NCBI GenBank assembly: GCA_030425785.1
Contig: JAUHYJ010000073.1
Span: 1-10,431, forward strand
DNA from: Acidimicrobiia bacterium
Lineage (GTDB): Bacteria; Actinomycetota; Acidimicrobiia; Acidimicrobiales; Ilumatobacteraceae
DNA length: 10,431 bases
Reading direction: 5' to 3'
Each line of letters begins with the position of its first letter. Positions within the stretch are counted from its first letter, which is position 1. This document shows positions 1 through 5,986 of this stretch, piece after piece. Under the pieces are notes generated by a model that made no database searches, was not told the origin of the DNA, and saw only the letters and a list, made by a program, of their open reading frames with translations. The translations under genes were made by a program, and so were the position numbers.

Positions 1-387
1 GTAGTCGATGCGCTGACGGAACTCCGACGTGGTGATGCCCTGGCGATCGAGCAGGGCGTACCCCTCGCTCGAACCGGGCAGGCCCTCTGCCGACAGGCTG
101 ACACGGAGGTCGTACACCTGGTCGGCCGGCACCAGGACGGTCCGGCCACCGTCGGTGAGCTCGTACTCGACGTTCTGGCTGATCAGTTCGTCGGTCACCG
201 CTGCGGCATCGCGCGGTTCGAGATCGGTGTACACCGCGGCCATCGCCGTGGTGGTCCCGGAACGGGTGAGTACGAACGCGCCGACGACGAGCGTCAGCAC
301 GGCGGCGCCGAGTGCGACCTTCTGGATCGGGGTCAGGCGCGACACGTTGTCGAACATCCGCGGAGCGGACGATGCGTCGTTGGCCAT
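1..387 (-). CDS. fliF: Flagellar MS-ring protein FliF, N-terminal 129 residues (cut by window edge)
   Basis: FliF builds the membrane-embedded MS-ring on which the rod and the FliG rotor assemble. The ATG at 387 opens a frame that stays open to base 1, so only the N-terminal part is visible. Residues 1-20 form a short cytoplasmic leader. Residues about 22-42 are a hydrophobic transmembrane helix. From about residue 50 the YscJ/FliF ring-building domain begins with the family-typical pattern AVYTDLEPRDAAAV. It continues through a GLP turn (102-104) and the signature stretch GYALLDRQGITTSEFRQR (110-127), which is very close to FliF proteins in general. The start lies three bases after the fliE stop (TAG, 393-391), so the two are surely co-transcribed and probably translationally coupled. 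The C-terminal FliG-binding tail is outside the window. That matters because a neighbouring small protein (2196-2579) carries a look-alike of that tail. Confidence 0.95.
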   Translation of the reverse strand, partial: MANDASSAPRMFDNVSRLTPIQKVALGAAVLTLVVGAFVLTRSGTTTAMAAVYTDLEPRDAAAVTDELISQNVEYELTDGGRTVLVPADQVYDLRVSLSAEGLPGSSEGYALLDRQGITTSEFRQRIDY

Positions 388-390
388 GGG

Positions 391-702
391 CTACACCTGC
401 ATCCGCATGATGTCGTTGAACGCTTCGACGGCGCGGTTGCGCACCTCGACGGTCAGCTGGGTCAACAGCTGCGCCTCGGTCGCCGCGATCGTGTAGTCGT
501 GCGCCGCGCTCAGGTCGCCCGTCGCCGCCTGGACGGCGAGACGATCTGCTTCTGCGTGGCTCTCGTTGAGGGCGTCGATCGCCTTCGTGACGAGATCGCC
601 GAAGCCGCCGCCCTGCCCGGAGTCGGGCGGGGTCGGGCGGGTGAGCTGGGTGGCGATCGGCGGCGCGCCGATCGCGGAGACGCTGGTGATGTTCATCGTC
701 AC
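391..702 (-). CDS. fliE: Flagellar hook-basal body protein FliE
   Basis: FliE is the small export-dependent protein joining the MS-ring to the proximal rod. At 103 residues it has the normal family length. The N-terminus is short and variable, a Gly-rich stretch lies at about 28-34, and the rest is helical. It ends in the hallmark VRNRAVEAFNDIMRMQV, almost universal in FliE. The chosen start is GTG at 702, giving a four-base GTGA overlap with the flgC stop (TGA 701-699), the same arrangement as at two other junctions here. An in-frame ATG at 696 is a possible alternative and would remove two residues. It sits between flgC and fliF in the classic flgB-flgC-fliE-fliF order. Confidence 0.95.
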   Translation of the reverse strand: MTMNITSVSAIGAPPIATQLTRPTPPDSGQGGGFGDLVTKAIDALNESHAEADRLAVQAATGDLSAAHDYTIAATEAQLLTQLTVEVRNRAVEAFNDIMRMQV

Positions 703-1106
703 TGTCCGATCCGGAGTGCGGACTGGTAGGCCTCGCGGGCCCGCTCCAGCACGTTGATGTTGGCCTGGTAGCCGCGCTGAGCGACCTGCAGGTAGACCAT
801 CTGGTCGGCGAGGTCGATGTCCGGGCGTCGGATCATCCCGTTCTCGTCGGCGTACGGATGGCCCGGTTCGTACACCAGCCGGCCGTTCGGATCACCGAAC
901 GCCGCGCCGGTCACGACGACGCCGGCCCCCGTGCCGTCCTCGTTCTCGACCGGCGAGACGAGCACGAAGCGTTCCTGGAACGCAGCTTCGTCGGTCGGCG
1001 ACACGTTGTCGATGTTGGCGACGTTGTCGGCGACGGCATCGATCCAGAGCTTGTACGTGCCCATCCCGGACTGGGCGATCCCGAGCGTCGAGAAGACCTG
1101 TGACAT
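699..1106 (-). CDS. flgC: Flagellar basal-body rod protein FlgC
   Basis: FlgC is one of the proximal rod subunits, exported by the flagellar type III system. The protein is 135 residues, normal for the family. The N-terminal helix (about 6-30, LGIAQSGMGTYKLWIDAVADNVAN) follows the rod/hook N-terminal pattern. The middle is a short beta-rich part with GVVVTG and a YEPGHPYADENG segment matching the FlgC 'Y.PgHP.Ad..GyV' motif. The end is the C-terminal helix MVYLQVAQRGYQANINVLERAREAYQSAL. The frame extends upstream to a TTG at 1121. The ATG at 1106 is preferred because GAGGGGAG lies five bases before it and the family N-terminus begins here. The ribosome site overlaps the flgB stop codon, so flgB translation runs into it. 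Confidence 0.95.
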   Translation of the reverse strand: MSQVFSTLGIAQSGMGTYKLWIDAVADNVANIDNVSPTDEAAFQERFVLVSPVENEDGTGAGVVVTGAAFGDPNGRLVYEPGHPYADENGMIRRPDIDLADQMVYLQVAQRGYQANINVLERAREAYQSALRIGQ

Positions 1107-1111
1107 CGCAG

Positions 1112-1119
1112 CTCCCCTC
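1112..1119 (-). promoter_or_regulatory. Ribosome binding site of flgC
   Basis: GAGGGGAG on the minus strand, five bases before the ATG at 1106. It decides the flgC start against the longer TTG frame at 1121, which would begin inside this site. It overlaps the flgB stop (1120-1118), so translation of the two genes is probably coupled. Confidence 0.75.
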
Positions 1120-1471
1120 AACGCCCGCTGATCGCGGTGCGCAGCAGTCGGTACTTGGCGTTCAGACCCTCGACCGCGAGCTGCTGGCGCAGCTGGGTCT
1201 CCATGCTCGTCACCATCTCGACGTCGATGTTCACGTTGTTGCCGTTGAGACGCGTCGGTGCGAGCGACCGGTCGACCGAGATCGAGGTGGCGTCGGGCCG
1301 GCCGTCGAGCAGCGCCGCTCGCAGGCTCGACTCGAAGTCGACCTCACGGGCGAGGTAGCCGGGCGTCTCGAGGTTCGCGAGGTTCGACGCGACAGCCGCC
1401 TGGCGGCGGTCGAGACCGTCGAGTGCGACGTGCAGCGTCGACGTCGTGATGTCGGAAATCGGGCTGATCAC
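1118..1471 (-). CDS. flgB: Flagellar basal-body rod protein FlgB
   Basis: FlgB is a proximal rod subunit of the flagellar basal body, partner of FlgC. With the GTG at 1471 it has 117 residues, typical for the family. The N-terminal part contains LDRRQAAVASNLANLETPGYLAREVDFESSL, the diagnostic rod-protein motif (R...a.NlAN.eTPgY.a...dF...L). The C-terminal part has NGNNVNIDVEM followed by a helix ending in YRLLRTAISGR, also standard for FlgB. The frame is open further upstream, but those codons overlap fliH and do not resemble FlgB. GTG 1471 forms a GTGA overlap with the fliH stop (TGA 1470-1468) and begins just before the conserved helix. FlgC follows 11 bases after the stop. Confidence 0.93.
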   Translation of the reverse strand: MISPISDITTSTLHVALDGLDRRQAAVASNLANLETPGYLAREVDFESSLRAALLDGRPDATSISVDRSLAPTRLNGNNVNIDVEMVTSMETQLRQQLAVEGLNAKYRLLRTAISGR

Positions 1472-2199
1472 GACGTCGACTGTGCGGGGTTCGTCGGTCG
1501 CGCAAGCAGGTCGCCGCGACCCCCGGGCATCGCCGCTCGCAGGCGCTCGATCGCCGGCCCGAGCTGAGCGTCGATCCGGCACGGACCCACGTCGACGACG
1601 CACCCACCCGGCTCGACGCGGGCGTCGGGCACGACCGTCACGTCGCCCGTCCAGGTCAGGATGTCGGCCGCGACGGCGTCCCGGGCGGTCTGCTCATCGT
1701 CGGGATGCACGCGCACGAGCGGCGTCCCACGGTCGGGGACGAGCGCGGCGGCACGCCGGAGGGCATCGACGACCGGCTCGTCCGTGACGGCGAGTTCGCG
1801 GCCGACCAGGTCGACGGCGAGCGCGGTGGCGAGCGCGACGACGTCGTGTTCGATCGACGCCAGTTCGAGATGGTCGCGCCGCGCGAGGTCGCGGGCGGCG
1901 TCCTCGAGCGCACGCGCCGCCACCGCCAACCGCTCGGCGGCACGTCGGTGCTCGGCGAGCTCGCGTTCGACATCGGCCTGGGACGCGGCCCAGCCGGCCT
2001 CGTACCCGGCCACGTACCCGTCTTCGCGCAAGCGCGCCGCCCGCTCGACGGTCTCGTCCGCTCGATCGCGCACCGCGGCGAGCGGTGGCAGCGACGGGGC
2101 GTCGAACGTGACGACCGCCGATGGCTGGCTGCCGTGACGGGGGTGATGCATGGGGTGGGACTCCTGGTGGGCGGCGATCGACGACGGGGCCGGGGTCAC
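1468..2199 (-). CDS. fliH: Flagellar assembly protein FliH (ATPase regulator of the export apparatus)
   Basis: FliH is the peripheral stalk-like partner of the export ATPase FliI and tethers it to the C-ring. The predicted protein is 243 residues. A proline/serine-rich N-terminus is followed by a GxxxGxxxG element (GYVAGYEAG, 61-69), typical of FliH. Next comes a long Ala/Arg/Glu-rich helix (about 72-115), likely coiled coil. The C-terminal domain has LVRVHPDD (161-168), VVPDARVEPGGCVVDVG (189-205) and RIDAQLGPAIERL (208-220), clear marks of the FliH/YscL/VATPase-E family. I chose GTG 2199 because it makes a GTGA overlap with the preceding stop and its first 16 codons all end in G or C. ATG 2151, with CAGGAG nine bases upstream, is a real alternative (227 residues). 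Its place ahead of flgB, not after fliG, is unusual. Confidence 0.88.
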   Translation of the reverse strand: MTPAPSSIAAHQESHPMHHPRHGSQPSAVVTFDAPSLPPLAAVRDRADETVERAARLREDGYVAGYEAGWAASQADVERELAEHRRAAERLAVAARALEDAARDLARRDHLELASIEHDVVALATALAVDLVGRELAVTDEPVVDALRRAAALVPDRGTPLVRVHPDDEQTARDAVAADILTWTGDVTVVPDARVEPGGCVVDVGPCRIDAQLGPAIERLRAAMPGGRGDLLARPTNPAQSTS

Positions 2200-2579
2200 G
2201 ACTCGTCCTCGTTGATCCACATGGTGATCAGGTGGGCGAGTCGTTCGGCGTCGTGTTCGATCATGTGCTCGACGAAGGCGACGGCGTCGCGGACCTCTCC
2301 CGGCGACAGAGGACGGTCCGCCGCATCGTCGGCTGGTCGAGGAGCCGGACCCAACTCGATGGGCGGGCGGACGAGGGCGCGATGGTCCGGCAGCACGGCC
2401 GGACGCCCGGTCACGACGCGGCGGGTCGACACCGAGACGGGCAACGGCTCGGGGGTCGCTGACGCACGACGGCGTCGCCATGCCGGCACGGAGACACCGA
2501 GCGACATCCCAGCGGTCGTCACGCACAGGGTCACGACCGCGAGGACCAGGACGACCGTGGAGGTGTCGACGGCGATCAC
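2196..2579 (-). CDS. Single-pass membrane protein with a FliF-like C-terminal tail, function unknown
   Basis: I do not recognise a named family for the whole protein (127 residues). Visible parts: a transmembrane helix at about 7-32 with Val/Leu/Thr; a positive cluster RRRR (35-38) just after it, predicting the N-terminus outside and the tail in the cytoplasm; a Pro/Arg-rich linker (42-90) with RPPIELGPAPRPADD; then a helical C-terminal segment LSPGEVRDAVAFVEHMIEHD followed by AERLAHLITMWINEDES. That ending resembles the FliG-binding C-terminus of FliF (typical form DPxxVAxxIRxWxxxDxE), including Trp seven residues from the end. The start is GTG 2579, seven bases after the preceding stop with GAGG upstream; longer frames overlap the previous gene and look non-coding. 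The stop overlaps the fliH start as GTGA. Inference: a FliG- or C-ring-contacting membrane protein. A FliO-like role is another possibility, with no specific evidence. Confidence 0.75.
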   Translation of the reverse strand: MIAVDTSTVVLVLAVVTLCVTTAGMSLGVSVPAWRRRRASATPEPLPVSVSTRRVVTGRPAVLPDHRALVRPPIELGPAPRPADDAADRPLSPGEVRDAVAFVEHMIEHDAERLAHLITMWINEDES

Positions 2580-2586
2580 GGCGGCC

Positions 2587-2919
2587 TCAGACCCGCAGAT
2601 CGAGCGACGACGGCGCGCTGCGGGGGTTGCGACGACGCACCGTCGGCGGCTCGGGGGCCGCAGCGGTGACCAGGCGCCCGACGAGCTCGGCCAGCGCGTC
2701 GGTCCGATGCCGGAGTCGTTCCGCACGAGGCAGGAGGCGGGCCGGCATCGGGCCGAGCCCGGTCGGCGGCACGAACACCTCGAGTGCGCAGGCATCCAGG
2801 TCTGCGTCGACGTTCTCGACCGCGCGCTCCTGCCGCGTCAGCGCCCGGTCGTACTCGTCGAGCACGTCGTCCCAGCTCACCTCGTCCGTGGTGACGTGTG
2901 CATCGGCCATCGTGCTCAT
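2587..2919 (-). CDS. Small helical protein after fliS, possible FliT/FlgN-type export chaperone
   Basis: A 110-residue acidic-then-basic protein with no signal peptide or membrane segment. Residues about 12-48 form a charged amphipathic helix (DEVSWDDVLDEYDRALTRQERAVE). A short PPTGLGPMPARLLPRAERLR segment (51-70) follows, then a second helix (about 70-88) and a disordered Arg/Ser/Pro tail. Small helical genes directly after fliS are often FliT- or FlgN-type secretion chaperones in other bacteria, and two helices with a Pro-containing turn fit that idea. The sequence itself gives no proof. The start ATG 2919 overlaps the fliS stop as ATGA, so it is probably made together with FliS. A second in-frame ATG at 2910 is less likely. 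Confidence 0.7.
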   Translation of the reverse strand: MSTMADAHVTTDEVSWDDVLDEYDRALTRQERAVENVDADLDACALEVFVPPTGLGPMPARLLPRAERLRHRTDALAELVGRLVTAAAPEPPTVRRRNPRSAPSSLDLRV

Positions 2920-3368
2920 GCGCGGATCGACAACCCCGAACTCGAGACGTCACCCTCGGGCGACGCGACGGTGGCGGGCGTACCGGCCCCGACCGCGGCG
3001 CTGCGGAACGCATCGCCGATCTCGCCGATCAAGCGTTGCGCCTCGACGACGAGGGCATCGGACTTCAGCAGATTCGCCTTGGCCAGGAGCCGCAGGACGT
3101 AGTCGTAGATGGCGAGCAGGGACGAGGCGTGCTCCCACGCGTCGACCTCGAGCATCGCGGCGACTTCACCGAGCAGGTCCTGGGCATGGCCGAGCGCCTC
3201 GTTGGTCGCGTAGTGGTCCGCGCGTTCGAGCGCGGCCAGCGCCACGGTCATGTCCCGATCGAGACGATCGAAGCACATGACGAGGATCCGTGCGTTCGAT
3301 GCCGTCGCCAGCCCGTCGGCGGTGAAGGAATGGGTGGGGGCGTAGGCGTTCGAACGGGGCTGGTACAT
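2916..3368 (-). CDS. fliS: Flagellin export chaperone FliS
   Basis: FliS binds the C-terminus of flagellin in the cytoplasm and keeps it from polymerising before export. It has 150 residues, slightly longer than the usual 120-140. The family pattern is clear. A short Tyr-containing N-terminus (MYQPRSNAYAP) is followed by a helix with ILVMCFDRLDRDMTVALAALER, matching the FliS 'Lv.mlydgll..l..A..ai' signature. Residues about 75-92 (LEVDAWEHASSLLAIYDYVL) match the 'ld...ggela.nL..lYdy...rL' block. The extra length is a Gly/Ser/Thr-rich tail after about residue 122. The start is ATG 3368 with GAGAG a few bases upstream. It lies 76 bases after fliD, the common fliD-fliS order, and its stop overlaps the next start. 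Confidence 0.93.
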   Translation of the reverse strand: MYQPRSNAYAPTHSFTADGLATASNARILVMCFDRLDRDMTVALAALERADHYATNEALGHAQDLLGEVAAMLEVDAWEHASSLLAIYDYVLRLLAKANLLKSDALVVEAQRLIGEIGDAFRSAAVGAGTPATVASPEGDVSSSGLSIRA

Positions 3369-3444
3369 GGTGCTCTCGTGACGTGTGGTGGGGATCGTGC
3401 GGTGAGGCGCGGCATGCGCCAGGAGGTCCGTGCGGTTCAGCTGC

Positions 3445-5826
3445 TCACTGTCCGGCCCAGTTGGCGTTCAGACCGGCGATCTGGCCGGTCAGCCACGTGC
3501 CTTGGTTCTGCAGGTTGGCGAGCAGGGTCTGCAGGTTGGCCCACTGCCGCCGCATGTTCGTCTCACGGATGAACAGCCGGTCCTCGAATCGCTCGATCTG
3601 CTCGTTGTAGCCGTCGACGCGCCGGTTGGCGGCTTCGCGGGCGTTGCCGAGCACGCCGGTGTCGGCGCGCGTGAGCCGATCGGTCACCTCGGCGACCCGC
3701 GCCGCGATCCCGGGTCGGTAGTCGACCGTCAGGCTGCCGGTGACGCCCTCGCCGACGAGCACGCTGAGGCCCTTCGCCAGCGAATCGTCGAGTTCGCTGA
3801 GCGACAGGCGCCGACCGATGCCGGTCGCGGCGACACCGTCGATCGTGCCGACGACGTCGGTGCCGATGACGGCGTCCCACGTGCCGGCTCCGCCGAGGTC
3901 GACGTTGAGCTCGAAGTCCCCGGCGGTGCCGTAGTCGTCGGCCCGCAGCCGGAGACCGGTGCCGTCGTCCTCGGCGACGACGTCGAGTCCGGCCGCCGCC
4001 AGCGACGCGTTCAACCCGTCGACGATCTCGTCGCGGGTCAGGCCGGCGGAGATGTCGAAGGTCGCCGTGAGCGATCCGACGCGCACGCCGACACGCGTAC
4101 TCGTGGCGGCACCGCCGTCGAAGAGCGTGGTCGACGCGGCTCGTGTCGCCGCCGTCGTGACCACCACGTCGTAGGTGCCGCTCGTGGTCGTCGCGCTGGC
4201 GCCATCGAAGCTGATGTCGTTGCTCACGGTGCCACCGCGCGAGAACAGGCGCGCCACGGCGGTGGGGTCGTCTCGGAGGGCGTCGAGGAGGCGGCTCTGG
4301 TCGTAGGTGATGCCGCCGTCGCGATCGCGCTCGATGCCCACCGACGATGGCAGCAGCGACAGGCCGGCGATCTGGTCGGTGAGGGCCGAGCGGACCTGTT
4401 CGGCGATCGAACGCACGGTGGCATCGCCGGCGAGGGGGCCCTTGGTGCCCGCCGTCGGATCGGTACGGGTCTGGACCTTGATCTGGCCGATCACGTCGTT
4501 CGCGGCGGACACGAGCTTGGCGACGTCGGCGGCGATGGCGTTGTCGTCGCGGGCCACCGTGACGGTGACCGGCGCGGTCGAGACCTGCTTCACGGTCAGC
4601 GTCACGCCGCCCATCACGTCCGTGAAGGTGTTGCCGGACGACTCGATCGAATAGGCGCCCGGACCCGAACCGATGGTGATCTGGGCGTTCTGGGCCGCCG
4701 TGGTCTCGATCAGCCCGCCGAGATCGCCTAGGACGGCCGGGTCGATCGCGATGCGACCCTGCTCGCCGGTGTGGGTCGCGCCCAGCTGGAGCACCCACTG
4801 GCCGTCGGTGATCCGGACCGCTGCCGCGCTCACGCCGTTCTTCGCCGTGTTGATCGCCGCAGCGACGTCGCGGAGGCTCCCGTCACCGGTGCCGACGACG
4901 GCGACGTCGACCGCCCCGACGCGCAGGCCGGCGGACAGGGTGACGTCGAGCGTGCCGGCCCCGGTGTCGACGGCGACGGCGCCGCCGGCGTCGATGCTGG
5001 TCACCGTCGTGAGCACGCCCTCGACGTCGAACACCCCGTCGGTGCCGATGTGGGCCGTCGCATCGACGGCCAGCCCGGCGTCGGCGAGCGCCGAGCCGCC
5101 GGTGATCTGGATGCTCGCCGCCGACCCTTCGCGAGCGGTCGCGAGCACGAGCTCGCCCGCGCCGTCGACCGTCGCCGTCGCGGCGATGCCCGCCGCGTCG
5201 AGCGCGGACTGGACGGCGGCTCCGTAGCCGGTCGCGTCGTACGTACCGGCCGCCAGGGTGATGGTGTGGGCGACGCCGTTGACCGACAGGTCGATCGTGT
5301 CGTTCGAGCCCCCGACGACGGTCGATGCGGCGAGCGGCGCCGTGCCGCGGGCGACCGCGGCAGCAGACGCCTGCGAGACGGTGAGGTCGACGTCGCCGGC
5401 GGACAGGCCGGCACCGGCACGCACACTGGCGACGCCGATCGATCGGGTGCCTGCAGCCACGGCCAGGAACGCATCGCTCGTGACCGCCACTGCGCTCGAC
5501 GAGACGCTGGTGACCGAGCGCAGGCCCTCGGCCTGCGCGAGACGGTCGACCACGAAGCTCAACGAGCCCGTGGTCGCGCCGGCACCGGTGCTCGCGCTGA
5601 CGACGTCGGGGTGTGAGATCGATGACGTCGTGCGATCGAACGCCGACGCCGACGCCAACCGCTGCGCCGCCGAGAGGTACGACTTCACCGACGTCGAGAG
5701 CGACCCGAGCGCGTCCGCGGCGACCTGCGCGGCGCTCTTGCGCGCCTCGAGGTTGTTGAGCGGAATGCGCTCGATCTCCATCAGCTGGTCGACGATCGTC
5801 GTGGCGTCGATGCCGCCGATCTCCAT
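3445..5826 (-). CDS. fliD: Flagellar filament capping protein FliD, enlarged
   Basis: FliD forms the cap at the filament tip that folds incoming flagellin. At 793 residues it is much longer than the common 450-670. Residues 1-105 are the FliD N-terminal domain (GIDATTIVDQLMEIERIPLNNLE, with the usual IV..lm..E..pl..l). Residues about 140-360 hold repeated flagellin-type IN modules, including GGSND at 172-176 and LAAGTY at 191-196, and LQLGATHTGEQGRI at 347-359. Residues about 362-528 look like the body of the FliD C-terminal domain, with FTDVMGGVTLTV (401-412) and GITYDQSRLLDALRDDP (505-521). A beta-rich insert of about 170 residues (530-700) follows, then the C-terminal helices (about 704-793) with ETNMRRQWANLQTLLANLQNQ. 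The start ATG 5826 has CAGGAG six bases upstream. It lies between fliC and fliS. Confidence 0.94.
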   Translation of the reverse strand: MEIGGIDATTIVDQLMEIERIPLNNLEARKSAAQVAADALGSLSTSVKSYLSAAQRLASASAFDRTTSSISHPDVVSASTGAGATTGSLSFVVDRLAQAEGLRSVTSVSSSAVAVTSDAFLAVAAGTRSIGVASVRAGAGLSAGDVDLTVSQASAAAVARGTAPLAASTVVGGSNDTIDLSVNGVAHTITLAAGTYDATGYGAAVQSALDAAGIAATATVDGAGELVLATAREGSAASIQITGGSALADAGLAVDATAHIGTDGVFDVEGVLTTVTSIDAGGAVAVDTGAGTLDVTLSAGLRVGAVDVAVVGTGDGSLRDVAAAINTAKNGVSAAAVRITDGQWVLQLGATHTGEQGRIAIDPAVLGDLGGLIETTAAQNAQITIGSGPGAYSIESSGNTFTDVMGGVTLTVKQVSTAPVTVTVARDDNAIAADVAKLVSAANDVIGQIKVQTRTDPTAGTKGPLAGDATVRSIAEQVRSALTDQIAGLSLLPSSVGIERDRDGGITYDQSRLLDALRDDPTAVARLFSRGGTVSNDISFDGASATTTSGTYDVVVTTAATRAASTTLFDGGAATSTRVGVRVGSLTATFDISAGLTRDEIVDGLNASLAAAGLDVVAEDDGTGLRLRADDYGTAGDFELNVDLGGAGTWDAVIGTDVVGTIDGVAATGIGRRLSLSELDDSLAKGLSVLVGEGVTGSLTVDYRPGIAARVAEVTDRLTRADTGVLGNAREAANRRVDGYNEQIERFEDRLFIRETNMRRQWANLQTLLANLQNQGTWLTGQIAGLNANWAGQ

Positions 5827-5915
5827 GTCAGGCTCCTGCTCTGGCTGGGGGTGGGTCTCAGTGGGTGGATCGAAGAATCAGGGGTGGGACCGGGGGTCGA
5901 CCCCGGGAACGAGCA

Positions 5916-5946
5916 ACGGGGGTCCGGTCGGTGACCGGACCCCCGT
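5916..5946 (-). terminator. Perfect 14-bp hairpin after fliC, probable terminator or mRNA-stabilising stem
   Basis: Two fully complementary 14-base arms (5916-5929 and 5933-5946) flank a three-base loop, starting 40 bases after the fliC stop. On the fliC strand the arms read ACGGGGGTCCGGTC and its complement. There is no uridine run, which is common for terminators in high-GC bacteria. It separates the probably highly expressed flagellin from fliD and may let only part of the transcript continue. A second, shorter palindrome (GGGGTCGACCCC, 5893-5904) follows in the same gap. Confidence 0.75.
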
Positions 5947-5986
5947 GACTCGCCAGTGAGTGATCTGGACGATGATCCGGATCAGA

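Noticed and set aside
1705..3102. Long plus-strand open frame (465 codons) opposite fliH, the membrane gene and fliS
   Set aside because: It is antisense to four genes with clear starts, overlaps and family motifs. Its product is an Arg/Gly/His-rich string typical of reverse frames in high-GC DNA.
3430..4731. Plus-strand open frame of 433 codons inside fliD
   Set aside because: It is opposite a clear FliD. Composition is Gly/Arg/Val-rich with no domain pattern, and there is no ribosome site.
3563..4798. Minus-strand open frame of 411 codons inside fliD, another phase
   Set aside because: The product is extremely Arg/His-rich without motif, a frame shadow of fliD.
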